Shown: piece by piece, positions 1 through 8,400 of the stretch | How the letters are laid out: the number at the start of each line of letters is the position of its first letter | Position numbering within the stretch: the first letter of the stretch is position 1 | Assembly: GCA_934402055.1 (NCBI GenBank) | Contig: CAKRTC010000032.1 | Span: 1-22,192, forward strand | Direction of reading: 5' to 3' | DNA: 22,192 nt | Source of the DNA: an uncultured Lachnospiraceae bacterium | GTDB lineage: Bacteria > Bacillota > Clostridia > Lachnospirales > Lachnospiraceae | Translations under genes and position numbers: made by a program | The notes under the pieces: model-generated | The model's database searches: none | What the model was told of the DNA's origin: nothing | What the model saw: only the letters and a program-made list of their open reading frames with translations

Positions 1-15
1 TTGCTTGGCATTCAT
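1..15 (-). CDS. Start of a divergent gene running off the left edge (partial)
   Basis: On the minus strand an ATG at 15-13 is preceded by a good ribosome binding site, GGAGG (complement of 23-27), with a 7-nt spacer. It opens a reading frame M-N-A-K-Q that leaves the window. Only five codons are visible, so no product can be named. If real, it is transcribed divergently from the broken abiEi, whose original ATG lies only about 15 bp away. Evidence is limited to the ribosome binding site and start codon. Confidence 0.3.
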
Positions 16-30
16 GAGATGACCTCCAAA

Positions 31-649
31 ATGAAAGATAGCACAATTCGAGCGAATCGCACGAAACTGCTTTGGAACAGTATCTCATGAATATGGTATT
101 ATAATAAGGTACTCGCTATTGAGGGATTACGAAGCCGGACTGCACCACAGCGTTTTACAGGAGTTTGGTAAGAGCGGTGAAATATACCGCTTTGGTCGCA
201 GCCTGTATGTGCGGAGCAATGCATGGGAGGATGATTTTTACCTCTTGCAGCTCAAGTACGGGCGTGGGATTTACTCGCACGATACCGCCCTGTATCTGTT
301 GGGCTATTCAGACCGTACCCCGGCGAAATATACGATGACCTTTCCCAAGGGCTACAATGCCCCGTCTTTGAAGAAGCAGAACTTAATAATCAAGCGAGTT
401 GTGCCGGAGAACTACGAGTTCGGTAGAATTGAAATCAAATCCCTATCCGGCAATTCAATTCGTGTTTACGATTTGGAACGGACGTTGTGTGACATTCTGC
501 GGGGAAGCGGCAGTGATGTTCAGATTGTCGGAGAAGCTATGAAACGCTATGCAGCGTCCAAGGATAAGAATATTCACAAACTGATGCAGTACGCAGATCA
601 ACTTCGCGTGAAGCCTAAGGTGCTGCGATACATGGAGGTTTTGCTATGA
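31..649 (+). pseudogene. abiEi: Frameshifted abiEi-type antitoxin / abortive infection regulator
   Basis: The open frame from 119 (TTG) to 649 encodes an AbiEi-like protein. It holds the end of the N-terminal winged helix and the conserved core (SHDTALYLLGYSDRTP, then YDLERTLCDILR, then KNIHKLMQYA). In intact members AbiEi is the antitoxin and autorepressor of a type IV toxin-antitoxin pair with AbiEii. The N-terminus lies in a different frame. ATG at 31 encodes MKDSTIRANRTKLLWNSIS and stops at 88-90, while the correct continuation HEYGIII...LLRDYEAGLHHS is in the frame used from 86 on. One extra base near 80-86 would explain this. The TTG at 119 has no convincing ribosome binding site and would leave a protein without a full DNA-binding domain. 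I call it a pseudogene by frameshift; internal restart at 119 is possible but weak. The 3' end overlaps the abiEii start by ATGA, as in intact pairs. Confidence 0.75.
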
Positions 650-877
650 TTACAAAAGATCCGATGCAACTGAAAGCCTTCATCAAGAACAAGGCGGCAG
701 AGAAACATATCTAAGCGCAGCTCGTCATGCAGAACTATATGCTCGAACGGATGCTGGAACAGACGCTGAAACGCGGCAACGGCATGATCCTAACAGACTA
801 TCCGGAGATTTATGAAAGAAATCCGCGAAAGCGATACGCTCCGCAAACTGTTGGAGAAATATAGCCGCGAGTATGAG
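646..877 (+). pseudogene. abiEii: Remnant of abiEii (nucleotidyltransferase-type toxin), internally deleted
   Basis: An ATG at 646 overlaps the abiEi stop (ATGA), the usual coupling of the AbiEi/AbiEii pair. The first 22 codons (MITKDPMQLKAFIKNKAAEKHI) are typical of the AbiEii N-terminus. TAA at 712-714 replaces an expected sense codon, and the frame then continues AQLVMQNYMLERMLE, also typical. After about 765 the expected nucleotidyltransferase core (GGFLIS, and a D-x-D metal site) is absent. A second frame from 812 (MKEIRESDTLRKLLEKYSREYEY) resembles an AbiEii C-terminal end. So the toxin has both a nonsense change and a large internal deletion and cannot be active. The N-terminal assignment is firm; the C-terminal match is an inference from memory of the family. 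Confidence 0.65.
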
Positions 878-901
878 TATGTTATTAGGAGGTCACAAGT
901 C

Positions 902-1111
902 ATGTCCAAGTATTGTGAAATGGCGTGTATGAATCACCGCCATGCACATATGTATGAGTACTTCGGCAGATAGATTTTAGAAGGTGATGATACACCTTTA
1001 TATGATGATGAGTTGATTCGGTGGTTTAATGAACTTGAAGAAGCTGATAGACAGGATATATTAAAACTGATCGAGTTTAAGGTAATAATAAAAAATAAGA
1101 AGGAGCAATGA
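902..1111 (+). pseudogene. Small unidentified ORF interrupted by an in-frame TAG
   Basis: ATG at 902 has a strong ribosome binding site (AGGAGG at 887-892) and reads 23 codons (MSKYCEMACMNHRHAHMYEY...) to TAG at 971-973. The same frame then stays open for 45 more codons (ILEGDDTPLYDDELIRWFNE...) to TGA at 1109-1111. The distal part is a charged, helical stretch and reads as real protein. I do not recognise the family. The simplest explanation is a small gene of about 69 codons broken by one nonsense mutation, sitting among other broken defence genes. It may instead be a fusion of two unrelated fragments joined by deletion. It could still express the 23-residue peptide. Confidence 0.4.
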
Positions 1112-1125
1112 AAGGAGAGCTGTAA

Positions 1126-1347
1126 ATGCATTTCACAATGAATTTAGCTGGCCAAGTAAACCAGATGAGACTTCCAAAATCAAAAGCATTATGGCCTCTA
1201 TTTGAGACTTTTGTTAATTCCATCCAGTCTTTGGAAGAAACTGAAAATTGTCAGAAACCATTAATAACAATAATTGCAAAACGATTAGATTATGCACAGA
1301 TGACAACTGATGAATCAGAAGAAAAATTTTCTTTGAAGAATGATTAG
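1126..1347 (+). pseudogene. N-terminal stump of a GHKL-type ATPase (truncated)
   Basis: The 73-residue frame has a good ribosome binding site (AAAGGAGAG, 1111-1119). It begins MHFTMNLAGQVNQMRLPKSK followed by LWPLFETFVNSIQSLEE. The latter is the N-box helix of GHKL (gyrase/Hsp90/MORC-like) ATPases, where Glu and Asn bind Mg-ATP. Large bacterial ATP-binding proteins of this kind, often several hundred residues and found in defence islands, begin this way and next reach a DNG motif. Here the frame ends at 1345-1347 before any G1 box, and the AlbA_2 gene begins immediately. I infer that a deletion or recombination removed the rest of the ATPase and joined its stump to the next gene. Any peptide made would lack an ATP-binding fold. 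Confidence 0.55.
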
Positions 1348-1366
1348 ACGGAAGGCAGGTTGCTAT

Positions 1367-2707
1367 ATGGCTGAAAGTCAAAATATAGAATGGAAAGAGT
1401 CTTGGAGAGACGAATATTTGAAATGGATATGTGGTTTTGCTAATGCTCAGGGTGGGGTTTTAAATATTGGTATCAATGATAATGGAGAGCCTATTGGGCT
1501 TAAGGATACAAAATCATTGTTGGAAGATATTCCCAATAAAATAGTAACTCTGCTTGGTATTGTCGCGGATGTTAATCTTCAAGAAAAGAATGGATTAGAA
1601 TACATTGAGATTGTAGTTCATAAGTCAAACATGCCAATTGCCTATAAAGGTGTATATCATTATCGCTCAGGTAGCACGAAACAAGAATTAAAAGGACAGG
1701 CTTTGCAGGATTTTCTTTTGAAGAAGTTAGGTATGACTTGGGATGACATGGCGGATGAAAGAGCAACGATTGATGATATAAATCCGGATGCAGTAGCTTA
1801 TTTTCAAAAGGTGGCTGTGGCTAATAAGCGTATGGATAAAGAAGCCGTTTCAGATGATGTTTGGTCTGTATTGCAGAATTTGAACTTAATAAATGAAGAG
1901 GGAAAAATAAAGAAAGCTGCATTACTTTTATTTGGAAAGCAACCGGAGAAGTTCGTGTCAGCACCATATTTTAGGATCGGAAGGTTCAGAAAAGACGATA
2001 CAGATTTGATTTTTCAGGATAGTGTGGAATGTGACCTTATAAGAATGGCAGATAGAGTTGTAGAATTGTTGAAATCAAAGTACTTAATTTCGCCAATTTA
2101 TTATGAAGGTCTCCGGCGTATAGAAGATTTGGAAATTCCGGAGGATGCTCTTCGAGAAGCTATTTTTAATGCAATTATTCATAAAGACTATACAGGTGTT
2201 CATATTCAGATGAAAGTATGGGATGACAGGGTGGAAATATGGAATGATGGTGGATTGCCATACGATATGTCCATTGAAAAATTGCTTGGACCGCATACTT
2301 CAAAGCCAAGAAATGTAAATATTGCCTCTGTTTTTTATAAGGCTGGATTTATTGAAAGTTGGGGCAGAGGAATACTTAAAATTCAAAAGGGATTTGCGGA
2401 TTCCGGAATCAAGGCTCCACTATTTGAAGAGGATTGTGGGGGCGTGCGTGTTACTATGTACAGAAATTTAGAAACAACTACGACTAAGGAGAAAAACCAA
2501 GGAGAAACTAAGGAGAAAAACCAAGGAGAAACTAAGGAGAAAATAATAGAATTACTTAGAAATAATCCTTATATTACGCAGAAAGAAATGCGTGAATTAT
2601 TAGGTTTATCTCAAGGTGGAATAGAGTATCAGATTAGAAATCTTAAACAGGACAGCGTTATAAAACGAGTTGGTGGCGACAGAGGTGGTCATTGGGAAAT
2701 AGTATAG
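1367..2707 (+). CDS. AlbA_2 (Schlafen-like) ATP-binding transcriptional regulator with C-terminal winged helix
   Basis: An AlbA_2-type nucleic-acid-binding domain lies at about residues 1-120 (ESQNIEWKESW, then FANAQGGVLNIGINDNG). A GHKL-type ATPase region follows at about 235-350 (LREAIFNAIIHKDY, in which the Asn matches the N-box, then VEIWNDGGLP and ESWGRGILKI). A winged helix ends the protein (ITQKEMRELLGLSQGGIEYQIRNL). This architecture is common in putative transcriptional regulators and in defence-associated proteins; no substrate can be inferred. The frame also allows ATG at 1340, which overlaps the upstream stump. I prefer ATG at 1367 because AAGGCAGG (1352-1359) sits 7 nt upstream and the family begins there. 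Between the ATPase and winged helix, an 8-residue unit (KEKNQGET) is repeated in tandem. Base composition is visibly more AT-rich than the genes from 2870 on, consistent with transfer. It is the only intact gene of the first 2.7 kb. Confidence 0.85.
   Translation: MAESQNIEWKESWRDEYLKWICGFANAQGGVLNIGINDNGEPIGLKDTKSLLEDIPNKIVTLLGIVADVNLQEKNGLEYIEIVVHKSNMPIAYKGVYHYRSGSTKQELKGQALQDFLLKKLGMTWDDMADERATIDDINPDAVAYFQKVAVANKRMDKEAVSDDVWSVLQNLNLINEEGKIKKAALLLFGKQPEKFVSAPYFRIGRFRKDDTDLIFQDSVECDLIRMADRVVELLKSKYLISPIYYEGLRRIEDLEIPEDALREAIFNAIIHKDYTGVHIQMKVWDDRVEIWNDGGLPYDMSIEKLLGPHTSKPRNVNIASVFYKAGFIESWGRGILKIQKGFADSGIKAPLFEEDCGGVRVTMYRNLETTTTKEKNQGETKEKNQGETKEKIIELLRNNPYITQKEMRELLGLSQGGIEYQIRNLKQDSVIKRVGGDRGGHWEIV
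2483..2543 (+). repeat. 24-bp in-frame tandem repeat in the AlbA_2 gene linker
   Basis: Two perfect 24-bp units (2483-2506 and 2507-2530) are followed by a 13-bp partial third copy (to 2543). Each unit encodes eight mostly charged residues (KEKNQGET register), lengthening a hydrophilic linker between the ATPase region and the winged helix. Because 24 is a multiple of three, copy-number change would alter linker length without breaking the frame. Confidence 0.9.
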
Positions 2708-2731
2708 GTACAAAATAACGAGTCTGATCAA

Positions 2732-2761
2732 GTAGAACTTGAAAATTCTACGACATTTTTT
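2732..2761 (+). terminator. Weak candidate terminator after the AlbA_2 gene
   Basis: A 6-bp inverted repeat GTAGAA (2732-2737) / TTCTAC (2746-2751), with an 8-nt loop, is followed after four bases by six T residues (2756-2761). It lies 25 bp after the stop codon. The stem is short and AT-rich, so termination would be inefficient at best. Confidence 0.35.
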
Positions 2762-2790
2762 GAAACGTAATATTCAATGATAGATAAGTT

Positions 2791-2839
2791 ATGAAATTTA
2801 GCATCAATTAAAGCATGGAATTTAGCACTAATTGGATGC
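2791..2839. repeat. Imperfect tandem direct repeat upstream of glf
   Basis: Two adjacent units of 24 and 25 bp (2791-2814 and 2815-2839) share ATG-AATTTAGCA near their start and a following AATT. They end 30 bp before the glf start codon. The position would suit an operator or the scar of a duplication at the junction between the accessory segment and the sugar genes. No clear -35/-10 pair can be placed with confidence between the repeats and glf. Confidence 0.55.
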
Positions 2840-2869
2840 ATAATAGAATATAAGAATAGGGGGCTTGTT

Positions 2870-4063
2870 ATGCCTAACATTAAACCAATTTCAGATTTAA
2901 CCATGTACGATTATCTTATAGTAGGATCGGGTCTTTACGGTGCGGTGCTTGCACATGAGGCTAAGGCGGCAGGCAAGTCTGTGCTTGTCATAGATAAGAG
3001 AGATAATATAGCGGGCAATGTGTATACGGAGAAGTTAGAGGGCATAAATGTGCATAAGTACGGTGCGCATATCTTCCATACCAATAACAAGGAGGTATGG
3101 GATTATGTCAACAGCTTTGCCGTGTTCAACCGTTTTACCAATTCACCGGTGGCAAATTACAAGGGAGAGCTTTATTCGCTTCCTTTCAATATGTATACCT
3201 TTAACAAGATGTGGGGCGTAGTTACTCCGGATGAGGCTGCGTCCAAGATCGAGGAGCAGAAGCGGGATTATATTGCGAAGAAGCAGGCAGAGCGCGGACT
3301 TGCGGCAGATGCACCCTTTGAGCCTGACAATCTTGAGGAACAGGCTATATCTCTCGTCGGACAAGACATTTACGAAAAACTCATCAAAGGCTATACGGAG
3401 AAGCAGTGGGGACGCGACTGTAAGGAGCTTCCGTCGTTCATAATCAAGAGACTTCCGGTGAGACTCAGCTTTGATAACAATTACTTTAATGCGCTTTATC
3501 AGGGAATCCCTGTCGGCGGATATACCAAGATGGTCGCAAATATGCTTGACGGCATAGAGCTGCGTCTCGGTGTGGATTATCTTGAACATAAGGCGGAGTA
3601 TGATGCCATGGCTGACAAGGTAATCTATACGGGTGCGATCGATGCATATTTTGATTATAAGCTTGGCAATCTTGAGTATCGTTCGGTTCGTTTTGAAAAT
3701 GAAGTGCTCGATAAGCCTAATTTCCAGGGAAATGCGGCAGTGAACTATACAGACAGAGAGACTCCGTGGACTCGTATCATAGAGCATAAGTGGTTCGAGT
3801 TCGGTAAGGATGAGGAAGGCAATGAGCTGCCTAAGACCGTTATAAGCCGTGAGTACAGCTCCGAGTGGAAGCCGGGAGATGAGCCTTATTACCCTGTAAA
3901 TGACGATAAGAACGGTAAGCTGTACAAAGAGTATAGGCAGCTTGCCGATGCCGAGTCCAAAGTAATATTCGGAGGCCGCCTCGGAGAGTATAAGTATTAT
4001 GACATGGATCAGGTTATCGCAGCCGCACTTGATAAGTGCAGGGAGCTTGGATTCAGGAAGTAA
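2870..4063 (+). CDS. glf: UDP-galactopyranose mutase
   Basis: This FAD-dependent enzyme interconverts UDP-galactopyranose and UDP-galactofuranose in the cytoplasm, supplying galactofuranose for surface polysaccharide. The Rossmann FAD motif GSGLYG is at residues 19-24, followed by VLVIDKRDNIAGNVYT (where the family binds FAD). Then come KYGAHIFHTN (63-72) and EKQWGRDCKELP (177-188). The conserved active-site segment RLPVRLSFDNNYFNALYQG runs from 194. At 397 residues it is slightly longer than usual (about 365-390), partly because about 12 residues precede the fold. The start at 2870 is backed by AGGGGG (2857-2862) 7 nt upstream; the alternative Met12 lacks one. It is followed 26 bp later by a sugar aminotransferase, probably co-transcribed. 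No flippase, polymerase or glycosyltransferase is in view, so the pathway must be completed elsewhere. Confidence 0.95.
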   Translation: MPNIKPISDLTMYDYLIVGSGLYGAVLAHEAKAAGKSVLVIDKRDNIAGNVYTEKLEGINVHKYGAHIFHTNNKEVWDYVNSFAVFNRFTNSPVANYKGELYSLPFNMYTFNKMWGVVTPDEAASKIEEQKRDYIAKKQAERGLAADAPFEPDNLEEQAISLVGQDIYEKLIKGYTEKQWGRDCKELPSFIIKRLPVRLSFDNNYFNALYQGIPVGGYTKMVANMLDGIELRLGVDYLEHKAEYDAMADKVIYTGAIDAYFDYKLGNLEYRSVRFENEVLDKPNFQGNAAVNYTDRETPWTRIIEHKWFEFGKDEEGNELPKTVISREYSSEWKPGDEPYYPVNDDKNGKLYKEYRQLADAESKVIFGGRLGEYKYYDMDQVIAAALDKCRELGFRK

Positions 4064-4089
4064 TTTATTATTAGTGTTGAAAGAGCAAA

Positions 4090-5196
4090 ATGAACAAAAA
4101 CATACTTGTTACAAGATCGTCAATGCCTGACTTTGACGAGTATATAGATGAGATAAGGGAGCTGTGGGATACGCATTGGCTCACCAATATGGGCGTAAAG
4201 CATCAGGAGCTTGAGCGGGAGCTTAAGACGTATCTCGGCGTGCCCTGGCTGCAGCTTTTTACGAACGGACACATGGCGCTCGAGATGCTGCTGCAGGTCA
4301 TGAAGCTTGAGGGAGAGGTTATTACCACGCCGTTTACCTTTGCTTCGACCACTCATGCTATAGTAAGAAACGGTCTTACTCCGGTATTTTGTGATATAAG
4401 GGAGGATGACTATACCATAGATGCGGACAAGATAGAGAGTCTCATCACGGATAAGACCTCGGCCATAGTTCCTGTGCATGTTTACGGCAATGTCTGTGAG
4501 GTGGAAAAACTCCGTGATATTGCGGACAGACATGGGCTTAAACTTATATATGATGCTGCACATTGCTTTGGTGTAAAGTATAAGGATACCGGAGTGGCGA
4601 ACTTCGGAGACGCCTCCATGCTCAGTTTCCACGCGACCAAGGTATTTAATACCATAGAGGGCGGTGCGGTATGCTTTAAGGACGAGGCACTTCGTGACGA
4701 GCTTTATTTTGTCAAGAACTTTGGCATAGTTGATGAATTGCATGTCAAGACTGTGGGCGGCAATGCCAAGATGAATGAATTTGCGGCTGCCATGGGTATC
4801 TGTAACCTGCGTCATGTGGATGTCGAGATAGCAAAGCGTAAGATAGTGTATGAGCGCTACATGGAACGCCTTGACGGTGTACCGGGACTTAAGCTTCCTG
4901 TTACTCAGCCGTTTGTTAAGAAGAACTACGCATATTTCCCTGTGGTCTTTGATCCGGAGGTCTTCGGAGAGTCAAGAGACAGAGTGTATGACAGACTACT
5001 TGCAGAGGGCATACATGCAAGAAAGTATTTTTATCCGCTTACGAGTGCCTTTGAGTGTTATGAGGGACATTTTGATCCTAAGGACACTCCTGTTGCGCTT
5101 AAGATATCTCAGAGTGTGCTGACCCTTCCTTTATACAGTGCTCTTGCGCTTGAGGATGTGGACGGAATCTGTGATGTTATATTGCACAGAGCATGA
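4090..5196 (+). CDS. DegT/DnrJ/EryC1-family PLP-dependent sugar aminotransferase
   Basis: The protein is a 368-residue fold-type I aminotransferase that should convert a nucleotide-linked keto-sugar to an amino sugar for surface glycans. Visible elements are LTNMGVKHQELE (31-42), typical of the family N-terminus, and TTPFTFASTTHAI (79-91), which holds the cofactor phosphate. VYGNVCEVEKL (131-141) and IYDAAHCFG (153-161) follow, with Asp155 contacting the pyridine nitrogen. SFHATKVFNTIEGG (179-192) carries the Schiff-base Lys184. The overall look is closest to dTDP-4-keto-6-deoxyglucose aminotransferases such as VioA/FdtB, but the exact keto-sugar and regiochemistry cannot be read from sequence. 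The ribosome binding site is modest (GAAAGAG upstream of ATG). It follows glf by 26 bp on the same strand, so the two likely act in one glycan pathway. Confidence 0.9.
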   Translation: MNKNILVTRSSMPDFDEYIDEIRELWDTHWLTNMGVKHQELERELKTYLGVPWLQLFTNGHMALEMLLQVMKLEGEVITTPFTFASTTHAIVRNGLTPVFCDIREDDYTIDADKIESLITDKTSAIVPVHVYGNVCEVEKLRDIADRHGLKLIYDAAHCFGVKYKDTGVANFGDASMLSFHATKVFNTIEGGAVCFKDEALRDELYFVKNFGIVDELHVKTVGGNAKMNEFAAAMGICNLRHVDVEIAKRKIVYERYMERLDGVPGLKLPVTQPFVKKNYAYFPVVFDPEVFGESRDRVYDRLLAEGIHARKYFYPLTSAFECYEGHFDPKDTPVALKISQSVLTLPLYSALALEDVDGICDVILHRA

Positions 5197-5228
5197 TTTA
5201 GAAAAAATGAGATCGCAGAACCTATGAG

Positions 5229-5327
5229 TCTGCCCGTAGTTTCTTGCATAATGACTAAAATTCTGCTATATTGTTAGGCAGTTTAACTAATTTGACTTTA
5301 AGCTTTGTTCGTCAATGTACGGGCAGA
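5229..5327 (+). promoter_or_regulatory. Promoter region with flanking 10-bp inverted repeat upstream of ileS
   Basis: TCTGCCCGTA (5229-5238) and TACGGGCAGA (5318-5327) form a perfect 10-bp inverted repeat about 80 bp apart. Between them is a plausible SigA promoter, TTGCAT (5244-5249), 17 bp, TATATT (5267-5272). A second -35-like TTGACT starts at 5292. If transcription starts near 5279 the left arm is not in the transcript, so the repeat would act as DNA; if it starts further upstream, the arms could close an RNA stem. No canonical T-box sequence is present. Confidence 0.45.
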
Positions 5328-5351
5328 GGCTATATATGAAAACAAAGTCAC

Positions 5352-5399
5352 AAGCCATAAGACCGTATCCGTATTTTAAAGGGGATGGTCCTATGGCTT
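5352..5399 (+). promoter_or_regulatory. Long stable hairpin in the ileS leader
   Basis: AAGCCATAAGACC (5352-5364) pairs with GGTCCTATGGCTT (5387-5399) at 12 of 13 positions. Pairing extends inward with G-U, U-A and C-G pairs to a 10-nt loop at 5371-5380. The structure ends 47 bp before the ileS ATG and is not followed by a T-run, so it is not a standard intrinsic terminator. It may be a leader hairpin affecting mRNA stability or translation, or a barrier shared by both directions. A relation to tRNA-sensing T-box leaders was considered and not supported. Confidence 0.6.
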
Positions 5400-5446
5400 A
5401 CTGACTCGTTCAAATATATTCACACCATTATCAGAGGAGGAATGAA

Positions 5447-8400
5447 ATGGCGATGTACAAGAAGGTCGACACGTCTATGGACTTTGTCGGCAGAGAGAAA
5501 GAAGTAGAACAGTTCTGGAAGGACAATGACATCTTCGAGAAGTCAATCAAAGAGCATGAGGGGGATCCGAGTTATGTTTTCTATGACGGACCGCCGACAG
5601 CCAACGGTAAGCCGCATATCGGACATGTGCTTACACGCTGCATTAAGGACCTGATCCCGCGTTATCAGACCATGAAGGGCAAGATGGTTCCGCGTAAGGC
5701 AGGCTGGGATACACACGGTCTTCCGGTAGAGCTTGAAGTTGAGAAGCAGATAGGCATTAACGGTAAGGAGCAGATCGAGTCTTACGGTATCGCTCCCTTC
5801 GTTGAGCTTTGTAAGGAGAATGTCTGGAAGTATAAGTCTATGTGGGAGGATTTCTCATTTACAGTAGGCTTCTGGGCAGATATGGAGCATCCTTACGTTA
5901 CATATTATGATGATTATATCGAGTCTGAGTTCTGGGCTCTCAAGGAGATCTGGGACAAGGGACTTTTGTATAAGGGCTTCAAGGTAGTTCCTTATTGCCC
6001 GCGCTGCGGAACTCCGCTTTCTTCACACGAGGTTGCTCAGGGTTATAAGGATGTTAAGGAGCGTTCTGCTATCGTTCGTTTTAAATGCGTGGACGAGGAT
6101 GCGTACATCCTTGCATGGACGACAACACCTTGGACACTTCCTTCAAACGTCGCACTCTGCGTGAATCCGGAGGAGACCTATATCAAGTGCAAGGCTGAGG
6201 ACGGCAGGGTTTATTATCTTGCAGATGCACTTAAGTCCAAGCTCGGTGAGAATATCGAGATACTTGAGACTATGAAGGGTACAGACCTTGAGTATAAGGA
6301 GTATGTACCGCTCTTTGAGACAGCTGCCAAGCTTGCAGAGAAGCAGCACAAAAAGGCTCATTTTGTAGTATGTGATGATTACGTTACCATGAGTGATGGT
6401 ACCGGAGTCGTACATATTGCTCCTGCCTTCGGTGAGGATGATGCCAAGGTCGGCAGAAAGTATGACCTTCCTTTCGTACAGCTTGTTGACGGTAAGGGCA
6501 ACATGACCGACGAGAGCGAGTGGAAGGGTGTATTTGTCAAGAAGGCAGATCCTATGATCCTCAAGAATCTTGAGGAGAGAGGCCTGCTCTTTGATGCGCC
6601 TGTATTCGAGCATAGCTATCCGCATTGCTGGAGATGCAATACTCCGCTTATCTATTATGCAAGAGAGTCCTGGTACATTGCCATGAGCAAGGTCAAGGAT
6701 GATCTTGTACGCAATAACGCTACTATCAACTGGATCCCTGAGACTATTGGTAAGGGTCGTTTCGGCGAGTGGATAGCGAACGTTCAGGACTGGGCGCTCT
6801 CACGTAACCGTTACTGGGGCACTCCGCTTCCGATCTGGGAGTGTGAATGCGGACACAGAGAGTGTGTAGGAAGCCGTAAGCAGCTTAAGGAAGAGAGCAC
6901 CAACTATGATGAGGTGCTTGCAGAGCTTAAGGCAGCCGGAGATAAGGGCTGGAGCGAGAAGGGCGGCATAGAGCTGCATCGTCCTTATATCGACAGAGTT
7001 AAGCTTAAGTGCCCTGAGTGCGGCAAGGAGATGACCAGAGTTACAGACGTTATCGACTGCTGGTTCGATTCCGGTGCAATGCCTTTCGCACAGCATCATT
7101 ATCCGTTTGAGAATCAGGAGCTCTTCCACAAGGAGTTCCCGGCACAGTTTATCTCAGAGGCAGTCGATCAGACCCGCGGATGGTTCTATTCGCTGCTTGC
7201 AGAGTCTACATTGCTCTTTAATAAGGCTCCTTATGAAAATGTTATTGTCCTCGGTCATGTTCAGGATGAGAACGGACAGAAGATGTCAAAGTCCAAGGGT
7301 AATGCGGTAGATCCTGTAGATGCACTTAATACCTACGGTGCGGATGCTATCAGATGGTATTTCTATACCAACTCGGCTCCGTGGCTTCCTAACCGTTTCT
7401 ACGGCAAGGCAGTGGTTGAAGGACAGAGAAAGTTCCTCGGAACCTTGTGGAATACTTATGCATTCTACATTCTCTATGCAAATATAGATAACTTCGATCC
7501 TACAAAGTATGAGCTTCGCAAGGAAGGTCTCTCTGTTATGGACAGATGGATACTTTCCAAGATGAACACCATGATCAAGGCAGTAGACAGCAATATGTCT
7601 GCTTACAAGATACCTGAGGCTTGTGCTGCGCTTGAGGACTTTGTAGACGATCTCTCCAACTGGTATGTAAGACGTTCACGTGAGCGTTTCTGGAGAAAGG
7701 GCATGGAGCAGGATAAGATAGATGCCTATATGACACTCTATACCGCTCTGCTTAATACTGTGCTTTGCGCAGCTCCTTTCATACCGTTTATGACAGATAA
7801 TATCTACCGCAATATGGTTTGCTCCGTGGATAAGACTGCCAAGGAGTCGGTACATCTGTGCGACTTCCCGGTATATGATGAGTCACGTGTTGATACTACA
7901 CTTGAGAAGTCTATGGACGAGGTGCTCAGCATAGTTATCCTCGGACGTGCGGCAAGAAATGCTTCCGGACTTAAGAACCGTCAGCCTATCGCAGGTATGT
8001 TCGTTCGTTCGGATATGGTTCTCGGAGACTATTACAAGGATATACTTAAGGACGAGCTTAACTTAAAGACTGTTGAGTTTAAGGATGACTTGAGAGAGTT
8101 CACGGCTTATACCTTTAAGCCGCAGCTTAAGACCGTAGGACCTAAGTACGGCAAGAACTTAGGCTTCATCAGACAGTACTTAAGCGATATCGACGGCTCT
8201 GCCGCTATGGATACTCTTAACAGCGAGGGTGCTCTTAAGTTTAATGCTCCTGACGGAACAGCTATTGAGCTTACCAAGGATGATCTGCTTATCGATTCGT
8301 CCAAGAAGGGTGGCTTTGTTACAGAGGAGGATGCTCATACTACAGTCGTTCTTGATACAAACTTGAGCGAAGAGCTTGTAGCCGAAGGACTTATGCGTGA

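Noticed and set aside
971..973. TAG as a recoded (pyrrolysine) codon
   Set aside because: No supporting pyl genes or structure are in the window, and nearby genes are also broken, so a nonsense mutation is simpler.
3143..3787. Minus-strand frame inside glf
   Set aside because: It lies fully within a well-identified enzyme gene and has no domain or ribosome binding site.
5229..5327. Small mobile element (MITE) bounded by the 10-bp inverted repeat
   Set aside because: No flanking target-site duplication is visible and the interval contains a plausible promoter for ileS, so a regulatory role is more likely.
5197..5446. T-box riboswitch in front of ileS
   Set aside because: A GGGGATGGTCC stretch (5381-5391) faintly recalls the T-box core, but the conserved AGGGUGGNACCGCG is absent and that segment is part of a near-perfect hairpin with no following T-run.
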